Shown: positions 1 to 8,486, numbered from the stretch's first letter. The stretch is 64,000 nucleotides of DNA from Cupriavidus necator N-1 (GCF_000219215.1 NC_015723.1:1860001-1924000); one strand, 5' to 3'. The notes: generated from the sequence alone by a model not told the origin. Made by a program: numbers and translations.

Positions 1-447
1 TAAGGTGTCTGCATTGGTGGCGGCGATGCCGGCCTTGGCCTGGGCGATGACCGCCTCCTGCAGGCGCGCGGTGGCATCCAGGTTTGCCAGCAGTGCCTGT
101 TGCGCCGCCACGGCGCCTTCGGCCTTGGCCAGTGCAGCGCGGTAATCGCGGTCGTCGATACGCACCAGCACGTCGCCCGCGTGGACCGTCTGGTTGTCCG
201 TCACCGCGACTTCCGCGATGTAGCCCCCGACCTTGGCGCCGATCACCGTGACATCGCCGCCGACGTAGGCGTCGTCGGTACGCTGCAGGTGGCGAGCCGA
301 TGTCCACCAGTGGTAGCCGTAGCCGATCGCGGCCAATCCGGCCACAACCAGCGCGCCGGTTGCCAGCAGCCGCTTGGGGCTGGCCTTGGATTTCGAAGCG
401 GGAACGGGTTCGGTACCCGCCCGTTCAGTCAGCGTATTACTGGTCAT
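1..447 (-). CDS. HlyD/EmrA-type efflux periplasmic adaptor subunit (partial, 3' end off the left edge)
   Basis: Only the first 149 codons are present; the gene continues beyond base 1. A short cytoplasmic tail is followed by one membrane anchor (about residues 27-46), then the typical adaptor entry segment with RTDDAYVGG at about 56-64 and a lipoyl-like half-domain (about 65-100, ending GDVLVRIDDRDY), then the start of an Ala/Gln-rich coiled-coil hairpin. This is the architecture of EmrA/HlyD membrane-fusion proteins, which link an inner-membrane pump to an outer-membrane channel. The start is the ATG with GGAAG just upstream. It lies 84 bp after the HxlR regulator on the same strand and close to the divergent NodT-type channel gene, so the three probably form one efflux system. 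The pump itself would be off the edge. The family is certain; the substrate is unknown. Confidence 0.88.
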   Translation of the reverse strand, partial: MTSNTLTERAGTEPVPASKSKASPKRLLATGALVVAGLAAIGYGYHWWTSARHLQRTDDAYVGGDVTVIGAKVGGYIAEVAVTDNQTVHAGDVLVRIDDRDYRAALAKAEGAVAAQQALLANLDATARLQEAVIAQAKAGIAATNADTL

Positions 448-531
448 GGCACTTCCTTTCTGCTTTCAGGACTTATCCCGCCTGCGAGGCGGCATGGGTG
501 GAGGGTTCGGTAGGGTTCGGGAGAGTTCGGG

Positions 532-1020
532 TCAGGCTTCAGCCGAGCGGTCCAGCCGGCGCCGCAGGCCGTCGGTAGCCGCCGGCCCGGGGGCGATGTG
601 GAAATCGGGGTCGGTGACAGGGCGGCCGCTGGCGGCATCGACCAGTACCGGCTCGACACGCTCGCCGGTGAGTCGGTTGGCCAGCTGCACGCTTTGGCCC
701 TCGGGCGCGAGATGCTTGTTGGCCCAGGCCAGCATGGCCAGCAGGACCGAGCGGAAGTCATGGCCGCGCTCAGTCAGGATGTACTCGGAACGGGGCGGGC
801 GGTGGCAGTAAGGGCGGCGCTCCAGCATGCCCTCCTCCACCAGCGAGTTCAAGCGGCGGGTCAGCATGTTGGGGGCGATGCCCAGGTTCTGCTGGAACTC
901 ATCAAAGCGCGTCACGCCGTAGAACGCTTCGCGCAGGATCAGGACGCTCCAGCTGTCCGCAACGCGGGCCACCGTGCGAGCGATGGGGCAAGGCATTTCA
1001 GCAAGCGGCTTTCTGTGCAT
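532..1020 (-). CDS. HxlR-family transcriptional regulator
   Basis: A 162-residue winged-helix protein. The HxlR core spans about residues 10-100: CPIARTVARVADSWSVLILR, then the recognition region FQQNLGIAPNMLTRRLNSL, then the wing with EYILTERG. Cys11 sits where redox- or electrophile-sensing HxlR members (HypR, YodB type) carry their reactive cysteine. The family represses or activates nearby detoxification genes. It lies upstream of the adaptor gene on the same strand and divergent from the outer-membrane efflux gene at 1143, so it very likely controls both. A pair of direct repeats in the intergenic region is a candidate operator. The effector cannot be read from the sequence. Confidence 0.9.
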   Translation of the reverse strand: MHRKPLAEMPCPIARTVARVADSWSVLILREAFYGVTRFDEFQQNLGIAPNMLTRRLNSLVEEGMLERRPYCHRPPRSEYILTERGHDFRSVLLAMLAWANKHLAPEGQSVQLANRLTGERVEPVLVDAASGRPVTDPDFHIAPGPAATDGLRRRLDRSAEA

Positions 1021-1058
1021 GAGTGGCTTCCTCCGAAATTGGGGTTGCTATCAATTTG

Positions 1059-1099
1059 AAAGTTAGTCTAGAGTAGTAACTATCATCATGCAAGTTAGT
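1059..1099. promoter_or_regulatory. Candidate HxlR operator: two AAGTTAGT direct repeats
   Basis: AAAGTTAGT at 1059-1067 and AAGTTAGT at 1092-1099 are repeated about 32 bp apart (three helical turns), in the AT-rich strip between the divergent HxlR gene and the NodT-type efflux gene. ACTATC lies between them. Repeats of this kind beside an HxlR gene suggest regulator binding. The assignment is inference. Confidence 0.4.
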
Positions 1100-1142
1100 T
1101 TTTGGCTTGTGCTTTATTCGTCGCTGTTGAAAGGTATCCGTC

Positions 1143-2621
1143 ATGCCCCAAAGTCCATTCCGTCCCCCGCTCCGGCGCACCCGCGCCGGTATCGCCCACC
1201 TCCTGCCCACCCTGCTTGCGGCCAGCGCCGCGGCCACCCTGGTGGCCTGCGCGGCCGGCCCCGACTACCACATGCCGGCCTCGGACATGCCCGCGGCCTA
1301 TCCGCACGCAGCGGCACTGGACGCCCGGGACGCGGCCCGGCCGGCACCGTCACTGGACAGCTGGTGGCTGGGCTTTGACGATCCCGCGCTGACGCGCGTG
1401 ATCCAGCGCGCGCTGGAACAGAACCTCGACCTCGCGGCGGCGATTGCGCGGGTCGACCAGGCCCGCGCCGCGGCCAGCCACGCCGGCGCCGAACTGCTGC
1501 CGCAGGCATCGTTGTCCGGCAGCGTGGCCAGGCAGCGCCAGTCGCTGGAAGGGCCTTTGGGCAGCCTCGGCAAGAACGCGCCAGGCTTTGACCGCAACAA
1601 GACGGTGTACAGCGCTGGTGCGGGAGCAAGCTGGGAGATCGACGTGGCCGGCGGCCTGCGGCGCGGCGCCGAGGCCGCCAGCGCGGAGGCCCAGGCCGCG
1701 GAAGCCGAGCACATGGGCGTGCGCGTGCTGGTAGCCGCCGAAGCGGCCGATGCCTATTTCCGCGTGCGCGGCGCGCAGCAGCGCATCAACATCGCGCAAC
1801 AGCAGGTGCGGACCAATGCAAAGCTGCTCGACCTGGTGCAGCTGCGGCTGGCCGATGGCATCGGCGCGGAGCGGGAACGGGCCCAGGCGGAAGCACAGCT
1901 GGCACAGACCCGCGTGACCATCCCGCCGCTGCAGATCGAGCTGGAGACACAACTGAACCGGCTGGATGTATTGATGGGCGCGCATCCGGGCACCTATGCC
2001 GCCGAACTCCTGACGCCGACCGAGCGCACCGCCGTGCCGCAGATCGCCGTGGCGCAAGGTCCGGCCAACCTGCTGCAACGCCGCCCGGACGTGATTGCCG
2101 CGGAGCGCCGGCTGGCGGCATCCAGTGCCCGCATCGGCGTGGCCACTGCCGAGTACTACCCGAAGCTGTCGCTGTCAGCGCTGCTCGGCTTCGAGAGCCT
2201 CTCCGCCGGCAAGCTGTTCACCGCATCCGCCTTCCAGCCCGCCGCGATCGCGGGACTGCGCTGGCGGCTGTTCGACTTCGGCCGGGTCGACGCCGAAGTG
2301 GCGCAGGCCAAGGGCGCCAACGCCGAAGCCCTGGCCACCTACCGCAAGGCCATGCTGCGCGCCACCGAGGACGTGGAGAACGCGATCATTACGCTGACCC
2401 AGCTGGAGTTGCAGGGCAAGGAGCTGACCGTGGAAGTGGCTGCCCACGCGCGCTCGCGCGGCGCCGCCGAGGACGCCTACAAGGGCGGCGCGGTCAGCCT
2501 GTTCGAAGTGCTGGAGGAAGACCGCCTGCTGCTGGCCGCGCGCGACCAGCAGGCACGTGTGGGCGCCGACAATGCCCGCGCGGCGGTGGCAACGTTCCGT
2601 GCGCTGGGGGGCGGCTGGTAA
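1143..2621 (+). CDS. NodT-family efflux outer-membrane lipoprotein
   Basis: A 492-residue TolC-like channel of the NodT/OprM type. The N-terminus is an Arg-rich lipoprotein signal ending in the lipobox LVAC (Cys36), so the mature protein should be lipid-anchored and exported. Two outer-membrane-efflux repeats follow (about residues 85-275 and 295-480), with the usual landmarks LLQRRPDVIAAERRLAASSA and GLRWRLFDFGR. It forms the trimeric exit duct for an adaptor/pump pair. The gene is divergent from the HxlR regulator and the EmrA-type adaptor, its likely partners. The 3' end is 16 bp from the convergent histidine kinase stop. Confidence 0.93.
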   Translation: MPQSPFRPPLRRTRAGIAHLLPTLLAASAAATLVACAAGPDYHMPASDMPAAYPHAAALDARDAARPAPSLDSWWLGFDDPALTRVIQRALEQNLDLAAAIARVDQARAAASHAGAELLPQASLSGSVARQRQSLEGPLGSLGKNAPGFDRNKTVYSAGAGASWEIDVAGGLRRGAEAASAEAQAAEAEHMGVRVLVAAEAADAYFRVRGAQQRINIAQQQVRTNAKLLDLVQLRLADGIGAERERAQAEAQLAQTRVTIPPLQIELETQLNRLDVLMGAHPGTYAAELLTPTERTAVPQIAVAQGPANLLQRRPDVIAAERRLAASSARIGVATAEYYPKLSLSALLGFESLSAGKLFTASAFQPAAIAGLRWRLFDFGRVDAEVAQAKGANAEALATYRKAMLRATEDVENAIITLTQLELQGKELTVEVAAHARSRGAAEDAYKGGAVSLFEVLEEDRLLLAARDQQARVGADNARAAVATFRALGGGW

Positions 2622-2637
2622 CGTGGCGGGCAGCGGC

Positions 2638-3942
2638 TCAACCCACCCTGAGCCGCGCCTCCAGGCCACCGCCCTCGCGATTGCGCAGCGTCAGCGAGCC
2701 GCCGATCGCCAGCGCAAGCTGGTGCGCAATCGCCAGGCCCAGGCCGGTGCCGCCGGTCTCCCGGTTGCGCGATGCCTCAAGCCGGACAAACGGCTGCAGC
2801 ACGGACTCGAGCTGCTCAGCCGGGATGCCGGGCCCGCGGTCGAGCACGCTGATGGTCACCGCGCCGCCGTCCTCGCGGTGCACGCTCAGCTCCGCCGCCC
2901 CGCCGAACTTGAGGGCGTTGTCGGTCAGGTTGGTCAGGATGCGGCGCAAGGCGTGCGGGCGCGTCTCGAGGGTGCCGCCGGCACGCTGCAGGATGCTGAC
3001 GGCCTTGCCGGTGTCCTGGTAGTCGTAGACCAGGCTCTCGACGAACGAGCCGATGTCGATCCGCGACGGCGTCTCGCCATCGCCATGCATGGCGCGCGCG
3101 TAGGCCAGCCCCTCCTTCACCAGCGTCTCGATCTCGGTGAGGTCTTGCACCAGCTTGCGCTTGTCTTCAGAGTCCTCCGTCATTTCGGCGCGCAGCTTCA
3201 TCCGCGTGATCGGCGTCTGCAGGTCGTGGGAGATCGCGGCCAGGATCTGCACGCGCTCTTCGACAAAGCGGGCAATACGCTCGCGCATGGCATTGAATGC
3301 GCGCGCGGCACGCACCAGTTCGGTGGGCCCGGTCTCGCCCAGCGGCTGGGTCCTGGCATTCGGGTCGAGCGCGTCGGCGGCATTGGCCAGCGCCACCAGC
3401 GGGCGGATCGCCAGGCGCACGGCAAGCCAGCAGCACAGGACCAGCAGCAGCAACTGGATCCCCAGCACATAAGGCAGCCATTGCGCCACCGGCGTCGGCT
3501 TAGGATGCACGTCGATGGTCAGCGGGCTGCCATCGCTGAGGGTCAGGTGGGCCTGCATGCGCTTGCCCTGGCCGGGGATGGACTCGACCCTGACCGCGAA
3601 GCGGCCGCCGCTCGCTTCCATGATCCGGTTGGCAACTTCCGTGGCCTGCGCGGACATCTCCGGCACGCCTGGCAGGCCCGGCCCCAGGATGTATTGGTAG
3701 GCGCCGCGATTCACGTGGCGCAGCCACTGCGGGCGCTCCGCCGCGGGCAGGCGGTCCAGGATGGCGATCGAGGTGGAGACGTCGGTCTCCAGGGTGCCGA
3801 GCATGACCTTGCGCGCGGTGATGTAGCGCTCGGCAAACAGGACGCCGAACGACAGGCCATGGGCGACGATAAGCCCGGCCAGCAGGATCAGGAACAGCCG
3901 CGAGCCCATCGTACGGGGCCAGGGCAAGCCACGGAGATTCAC
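2638..3942 (-). CDS. Sensor histidine kinase (EnvZ-like)
   Basis: A 434-residue membrane kinase. Segments: TM1 at about 15-37, a periplasmic sensor of about 115 residues, TM2 at about 156-176, HAMP at about 178-232, then a DHp domain with phospho-acceptor His239 in ISHDLQTPITRMK. The ATPase domain has the N box around Asn342 (LTNLTDNALKFG), the G1 box DRGPGIP at about 369 and the G2 box GGTGLGLA at about 397. The His-Asp-Leu-Gln-Thr-Pro pattern is that of EnvZ-type class I kinases. It overlaps the response-regulator stop by 4 bp (ATGA), so the pair is translationally coupled. The signal is unknown. Confidence 0.95.
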   Translation of the reverse strand: MNLRGLPWPRTMGSRLFLILLAGLIVAHGLSFGVLFAERYITARKVMLGTLETDVSTSIAILDRLPAAERPQWLRHVNRGAYQYILGPGLPGVPEMSAQATEVANRIMEASGGRFAVRVESIPGQGKRMQAHLTLSDGSPLTIDVHPKPTPVAQWLPYVLGIQLLLLVLCCWLAVRLAIRPLVALANAADALDPNARTQPLGETGPTELVRAARAFNAMRERIARFVEERVQILAAISHDLQTPITRMKLRAEMTEDSEDKRKLVQDLTEIETLVKEGLAYARAMHGDGETPSRIDIGSFVESLVYDYQDTGKAVSILQRAGGTLETRPHALRRILTNLTDNALKFGGAAELSVHREDGGAVTISVLDRGPGIPAEQLESVLQPFVRLEASRNRETGGTGLGLAIAHQLALAIGGSLTLRNREGGGLEARLRVG

Positions 3943-4682
3943 TGGCGTGCCTCCCGGATCTCCACGGGCGTCGAGAAGACATAGCCCTCGCTGCGCACGG
4001 TCTTGATGTAGCGGGGCTCGCGCGCATCGTCCCTGAGGTGCTGGCGCAAGCGGCTGACCAGCAGGTCGATCGAGCGCTCGAACATTTCCGCTTCGCGGCC
4101 CTGCGTGAGGCTGAGCAGCTGGTCGCGGTTGAGCACGCGCTGGGGATGGTCGACAAAGACGCGCAGCAGCCGGTATTCCGCGCCGCTCAGCGCGACGATG
4201 ACGCCATCCTGGTCAATCAGGTGGCGCGCGGTGGTGTCCAGCTGCCAGTCGCCAAAAGCAAGCAGCTGCCCGGCCTCGGTGATCTGCAGGTTGGGCGGAA
4301 GCATCCGGGTCCGCCGCAGCACCGCCTTGATGCGGGCCAGCAGCTCGCGTGCGGCGAAAGGCTTGGCAAGGTAGTCGTCGGCGCCCATTTCCAGGCCGAC
4401 GATGCGGTCGGTCTCGTCGCTGCGCGCGGTCAGCATCAGCACCGGGGTGGCCTTGTGCTTGCCCGCCCGCAGTTCACGGCACAGCACCAGGCCATCGTCG
4501 CCCGGCATCATTACATCGAGCACGATCAGGTCGACGCTGTTGACGTCCAGGAACGACCGCATGTGCCGCCCGTCAGGCACCACGGTAACGCGCAAGCCGT
4601 TCTTGGTGAGGTAGGTTGAGACCAGTTCACGGATTTCGCGGTCGTCATCCACGATCAGGATGTGGTCGGTGTGTGCGTCCAT
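3939..4682 (-). CDS. OmpR-family DNA-binding response regulator
   Basis: A 247-residue response regulator. The receiver domain (about 5-120) has the acidic pair DDD near residue 13, the phosphorylation site Asp56 in IVLDVMMPG and the switch Lys in DDYLAKPF. A linker leads to an OmpR/PhoB winged helix (about 140-240) with ALSGAEYRLLRVF and RQHLRDDAREPRYIKTVR. I chose the ATG at 4682 because AAGGTG sits 6 bp upstream; an in-frame GTG at 4691 is possible. It is first in a two-gene operon with the overlapping kinase. Its targets are unknown. The 10-bp-spaced TGTAnC repeats upstream of the two small repeat proteins are the type of site an OmpR-family protein would bind, but nothing ties this regulator to them. 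Confidence 0.94.
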   Translation of the reverse strand: MDAHTDHILIVDDDREIRELVSTYLTKNGLRVTVVPDGRHMRSFLDVNSVDLIVLDVMMPGDDGLVLCRELRAGKHKATPVLMLTARSDETDRIVGLEMGADDYLAKPFAARELLARIKAVLRRTRMLPPNLQITEAGQLLAFGDWQLDTTARHLIDQDGVIVALSGAEYRLLRVFVDHPQRVLNRDQLLSLTQGREAEMFERSIDLLVSRLRQHLRDDAREPRYIKTVRSEGYVFSTPVEIREARQ

Positions 4683-4754
4683 CGGCGTCACCTTGGCAGA
4701 TTGATTGAAAAACCGCCAGGCGCGGCGCCGGGCACCGAAAGATTAACGCAATAC

Positions 4755-4782
4755 GGCGCGACGGGTATTCCCCCGTCGCGCC
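4755..4782. terminator. Strong GC hairpin between the SDR 3' end and the response-regulator promoter
   Basis: GGCGCGACGGG (4755-4765) pairs perfectly with CCCGTCGCGCC (4772-4782) around a six-base loop. It lies about 50 bp beyond the stop of the leftward SDR gene. No clear U tract follows on the minus strand, so it may be a pausing or mRNA-end structure and not a full intrinsic terminator. Confidence 0.45.
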
Positions 4783-4831
4783 GCCGGGAACCACCCGCGG
4801 TGCGCCGGCGCGCGCCGCGGGGGGTGTCCGC

Positions 4832-5542
4832 TCAATGCCCTGCGCTCTGGCCGCCGTCTACATGCAGGATCTCGCCCGTGACGAACGGCGCGTTGTCGAG
4901 ATACAGGACAGCATCGACGATATCGCGCATCTCGCCCATACGCCCCACCGGGTGCAGCGCGCTCAGCCCCGCATGGGTTTCGGGCGGATGCATCGGCGAC
5001 TTGATGATGCCGGGCGAGACAGCATTCGCGCGGATGCCGGTCCTGGCGTACTCGATCGCCAGCGACTTGGTCGCGGCGTTCAGGCCACCCTTGGTCAGCG
5101 AGGCCAGCACCGACGGCACCCCGCTGATCGCATGGTCAACCAGGCTGGTCGTGATGCTGACCACGTGGCCACTGCGGTGCTTCTCCATTTCGGCGATGGC
5201 CAGCTGCGTGATATGGAAGAAGCCCGTCAGGTTGATGCCGGTGGCGGCCGCGTAGTCCTCATCGGTATAGCTGGTGAACGGCTTGGCGATGAAGATGCCG
5301 GCGTTGTTGACCAGGGTGTCGATGCGCCCGAACCTTGCCACGGCCTCGGCGATGACGCGGCGCGCCGTGGACGGATCAGCGATATCGCCGGCGACTGCCA
5401 GGATGTCCTGGTCGTCCGACGGCTTGATGGTGCGCGCGGTGGCGACAACGCGATGGCCGCGTTCCCGGAACGCCTTGACCAGTTCAGCGCCAATGCCTTG
5501 CGATGCGCCCGTGATGACAACGACTTTCTGTGCTGCGCTCAT
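4832..5542 (-). CDS. SDR-family protein with the catalytic Tyr replaced
   Basis: A 236-residue classical-length SDR. The cofactor site is intact (TGASQGIG at about 10-17 and NNAG at about 77-80), and the C-terminus has the usual TGEILHVDGG. At the YxxxK active site the sequence reads VLASLTKGG, so the Lys is kept but the Tyr position is Ala. The Ser-bearing strand is VVSITTSLVD in place of the normal NISS. It may be a non-classical SDR subgroup using other residues, or it may have lost dehydrogenase activity. The start is the ATG at 5542, which gives normal SDR length; upstream in-frame sequence is not SDR-like. It is divergent from the LysR gene at 5781, a likely regulator. Confidence 0.87.
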   Translation of the reverse strand: MSAAQKVVVITGASQGIGAELVKAFRERGHRVVATARTIKPSDDQDILAVAGDIADPSTARRVIAEAVARFGRIDTLVNNAGIFIAKPFTSYTDEDYAAATGINLTGFFHITQLAIAEMEKHRSGHVVSITTSLVDHAISGVPSVLASLTKGGLNAATKSLAIEYARTGIRANAVSPGIIKSPMHPPETHAGLSALHPVGRMGEMRDIVDAVLYLDNAPFVTGEILHVDGGQSAGH

Positions 5543-5780
5543 TTTCTTGAACCTCGATGTAGATTGAATCGGCTTGCTTGCCGATCGGGCCGGCGGCTCC
5601 GATGGGTTCCAATCTAGGCAATTCGCTTGCGCATTCGAAGACCCTGGCGGCACAAACAGTCTTGCGCCACAAGCACAAATAGAGCGGGACGATTCCTCCG
5701 GCGGGAATGGCGTGCGCAGCCTCGCGGTCACTTCGGCGCCGGCCACGGCCCGGACATCGACTTCCGCCAGTGGCGCACAT

Positions 5781-6725
5781 ATGATGGATACATCGCTTGA
5801 TCCGGTGCGAGAAATGAAACGGCAATTCGATGACCTTCAGCTTGGCAGCATCGAGCTGTTCTGCCTGGCCGCGGAGCTGGGCAGCTTCACCGCGGCGGCA
5901 GTGGCCGCGGGCGTGACGCCGCCCGCAGTCAGCCGCACTGTACAAAGGCTGGAGGAGCGCCTGGGGGTGCGGCTGTTCGTGCGGACCACGCGGCAGATCC
6001 GCCTGACCGACGAAGGACGGGTGTATTTCGAGCAGAGCCGCGGCGCACTGGCGCAGTTGGTGGACGCGGAGCGGCAGATCAGCGGCCAGCAATCTGCCCC
6101 TGCGGGGCGGCTGCGGATCAGCCTGCCGACCCCTTACGCGCACTATCGCGTGCTGCCAGTGCTGCCGGCATTCCGCGAGCGCTACCCCGAAGTCGAGATC
6201 GACGTGCACATCAGCAACCGCAATGTGGACTTCGCCGATGACACCTATGACCTGTCGGTGCGCGGGCGTGCGCCGGATGATTCGAACCTGATCGCGCGCA
6301 AGCTGGAAGACGCTGAGCTGGTGGTGGTGGCAACGCCTGGCTATCTGCGGCGTGCCGGCACGCCGCAGTCATTCGAGGACCTGCTCAGGCATGAGTGCAT
6401 CCAGTTCGAGCGCCCTAGCAGCGGCCGGCGGATCCCATGGACGTTCCAGGTCAACGGCGAGGACGCGGATATCGTGACCGCCGGCTCATATGCGGCGTCA
6501 GAAGACATCCTGGGCGGGGCCACGCTGGTCCGCGCCGGCGCGGGCCTGTTCCAGACCTACCGCTTCGTGGTGGAACAGGACCTGCGCGACGGCACGCTGG
6601 TGGAAGTGCTGAAGGACTACGGCGGCAGTACGCGCCCCTTTGTGCTGCTATACCCGTCCGCGCGCCACGTCTCGCGCCGGGTACGGGCGTTCGTCGACTT
6701 CCTGGTCGAGAAGTTCTCAGCGTAA
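5781..6725 (+). CDS. LysR-family transcriptional regulator
   Basis: About 314 residues with the LysR helix-turn-helix near the N-terminus (SIELFCLAAELGSFTAAAVA then PPAVSRTVQRLEERLGVRLF). The C-terminal effector domain is of the CrgA/DsdC-like group (RLRISLPTPYAHYRVLPVLP). Possible starts are 5781, 5784 and 5814. The last gives 303 residues, nearest the family norm; I keep the first ATG. It is divergent from the SDR at 4832-5542 with about 240 bp between them, the classic layout of a LysR protein and its target. Its 3' end is 17 bp from a palindromic element. Confidence 0.9.
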   Translation: MMDTSLDPVREMKRQFDDLQLGSIELFCLAAELGSFTAAAVAAGVTPPAVSRTVQRLEERLGVRLFVRTTRQIRLTDEGRVYFEQSRGALAQLVDAERQISGQQSAPAGRLRISLPTPYAHYRVLPVLPAFRERYPEVEIDVHISNRNVDFADDTYDLSVRGRAPDDSNLIARKLEDAELVVVATPGYLRRAGTPQSFEDLLRHECIQFERPSSGRRIPWTFQVNGEDADIVTAGSYAASEDILGGATLVRAGAGLFQTYRFVVEQDLRDGTLVEVLKDYGGSTRPFVLLYPSARHVSRRVRAFVDFLVEKFSA

Positions 6726-6742
6726 CGGCTCACGCCGCGCTT

Positions 6743-6922
6743 AGAACCCATTTCATAATGAAGAAGGGGACGCGTTCAAGCCAGGCGCGGCGCAGGCTAG
6801 GCGCGGGCCGCCGGCCTTGGTCATTCCAAGGTCAAGGCCCGTAACGACGCATGCGCCGCGCCTGGCTTGAACCCGAAGGGAAGGCTGCTGCCGGGCCCCT
6901 TCTTCATTATGAAATGGGTTCT
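6743..6922. mobile_element. 180-bp palindromic MITE-like element
   Basis: The ends are perfect 27-bp inverted repeats (6743-6769 and 6896-6922; outer bases AGAACCCATTTC, inner bases GAAGAAGGGG). A second perfect 21-bp inverted pair lies inside (6774-6794 with 6852-6872), and a core hairpin CCTTGG-TCATT-CCAAGG sits at 6815-6831. No coding sequence is present. If the ends are read as GAACCC...GGGTTC, the element is flanked by TTA at 6741-6743 and TTA at 6922-6924, like a 3-bp target duplication. It lies between the convergent LysR and RidA genes. It looks like a non-autonomous transposon remnant; it could also act as a bidirectional transcription stop. Confidence 0.7.
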
Positions 6923-7386
6923 TATGCAGGCCGGATCTGGGCAATGACCACGAGGATCACGGCCGCATTCGCCGGCTGCTGGAAGTGCGAAGAAATGGTT
7001 CGCGCGTGGCCGGCCTTCTCTGCCAGCACCTCGCCAAACAGGTCGGAGGCACCGTCGAGCACCGCCGGCTGCCCGAACCAGCCGGGCGCGCTGGCGATGT
7101 GCCCGTCGACGCGGACGATGTGGTCCAGGCGCTCGAAGCCACCCAGATAGGCATGGATCTGCGCCAGCACGTTGAGCGCCGCCAGCTCGGCGGCACGCTT
7201 GCCCTGCCCGACATCCAGATCCTTGCCGACCTGGCCTTGCCAGACCACCTTGCCATCCTGCAAGGGCAACTGCCCGGAGATGAACAGCAGGTCGCCGGCC
7301 TGGCTGACCGCGGTATAGCTGCACAGGGGCTTTGGGGGCTGCGGCAGCACCAGGCCGCGCGCTGCGAGACGTTCTTGCACAGACAT
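6922..7386 (-). CDS. RidA/YjgF-family protein
   Basis: A 154-residue protein of the RidA (YjgF/YER057c) superfamily. These small trimers hydrolyse reactive enamine/imine intermediates or act in related deaminase chemistry. Landmarks are LLFISGQLPLQDGK near the N-terminus, the middle helix RAAELAALNVLAQIHAYLGG, HIVRVDGHIAS, and the C-terminal HARTISSHFQQPANAAVILVV, whose Arg sits where RidA has its substrate carboxylate ligand. It belongs to the slightly longer RidA subgroup of about 150 residues. The TAA stop is formed by bases at the edge of the palindromic element (see findings). No operon partner is evident; GlxA lies upstream on the same strand after about 150 bp. Confidence 0.9.
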   Translation of the reverse strand: MSVQERLAARGLVLPQPPKPLCSYTAVSQAGDLLFISGQLPLQDGKVVWQGQVGKDLDVGQGKRAAELAALNVLAQIHAYLGGFERLDHIVRVDGHIASAPGWFGQPAVLDGASDLFGEVLAEKAGHARTISSHFQQPANAAVILVVIAQIRPA

Positions 7387-7535
7387 GCTGGCTCCAATCA
7401 GGTGAGGGTTACGCGACCAACTCTATGTGCGCGCCGGCCTGGGATAAAGGCATGGCGGGGAACAGGAATTGGTACATGAGGTAACAAGTCGGATGCCCGG
7501 CTTCCTTGCACGCCGCTGTACCGGCACGGCCGCCC

Positions 7536-8486
7536 CTACGCAGTCTGCAATTCATCGCCGCGCGCCATGCGCCGGATCGCCTGCGGCGGTTGGCCGAACG
7601 CCCGCAGGAACGCACGCCGCATGCGCTCGCGGTCACCGAAGCCGGTATCCCGCGCGACCACATCGATGGCATGGCGGCCGCTTTCCATCATCAGCCTGGC
7701 CGCCTCCACGCGCAGGTGCTCCACGGCCTTGGCGGGGGTCTGCCCGGTCTCGTCACGAAATGCGCGCGCGAACTGCCGCGGGCTCAGGTGCGCCGCATCC
7801 GCCAGTTGTTCCACCGAAAGTTCCTGTTGCAGGTTCTGCCGCGCGAAATCCAGCGCGGCACGAATGCGGTCCGAGCGCGGTTCCAGGTCCAGCAGTGCCG
7901 AGAACTGTGACTGCCCGCCGGCGCGCCGGTGATACACGACCAGCAACTTCGCCACATCGCGCGCAACCGCAGCGCCCGCGTCTTTCTCCACCAGCGCCAG
8001 CGCCAGGTCGATGCAGGCCGACATCCCGGCCGAGGTCCAGACCGGGCCATCGATGATGAAGATGCGGTCCTCTTCCACGCCGACGTTCGGGAAGCGCCGC
8101 CGCAACTGCTCGGCGTGGTACCAGTGCGTGGTGGCGCGGCGGCCATCGAGCACCCCGGCCTCGGCCAGGTTGAAGGCACCGGTGCAGGTGGCGCCGATGC
8201 GCCGCGAAGTCCGCGCCGCACGTTGCAGGAACTTCACCAGCGCGGGCGGCGTGGGCAGCACGTCGTTGTCTCCCACCACCAGCACGGTATCGAAGCGGCG
8301 CTTGCCGAACGGCTCGGTGCTGACGAAAAAGCCACCGGAACTCAATACGGGTCCGCCATGCTCGGACAGCAAGTGGACCTGGTACAGCGGCTCTCCAAGC
8401 GAGCGGTTGGCGAACTCCAGCACCGTCGAAACCGCGAGGTTCAGCACCTGGAAGCCGGGATAGAGGGCAAGGGCCACGTGATGCAT
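7536..8486 (-). CDS. GlxA-type AraC regulator (DJ-1/PfpI domain plus HTH)
   Basis: A 316-residue regulator. The N-terminal half (about 1-185) is a DJ-1/PfpI-like domain (HHVALALYPGFQVLNLAVST; GATCTGAFNLAEAGVLDGRRATTHW), and the C-terminal half (about 210-310) is an AraC double helix-turn-helix (LSVEQLADAAHLSPRQFARA and DVVARDTGFGDRERMRRAF). The Cys in GATCTGAF is at the nucleophile-elbow position, but in GlxA-like proteins this domain acts as a sensor, not an enzyme. The start is the ATG preceded by AGGAG six bases upstream. It is divergent from an SDR at 8658, which it probably regulates. Confidence 0.93.
   Translation of the reverse strand: MHHVALALYPGFQVLNLAVSTVLEFANRSLGEPLYQVHLLSEHGGPVLSSGGFFVSTEPFGKRRFDTVLVVGDNDVLPTPPALVKFLQRAARTSRRIGATCTGAFNLAEAGVLDGRRATTHWYHAEQLRRRFPNVGVEEDRIFIIDGPVWTSAGMSACIDLALALVEKDAGAAVARDVAKLLVVYHRRAGGQSQFSALLDLEPRSDRIRAALDFARQNLQQELSVEQLADAAHLSPRQFARAFRDETGQTPAKAVEHLRVEAARLMMESGRHAIDVVARDTGFGDRERMRRAFLRAFGQPPQAIRRMARGDELQTA

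Noticed and set aside
2557..3984. 475-codon plus-strand open frame
   Set aside because: It is antisense to the histidine kinase, whose motifs are complete. The product has no recognisable domain.
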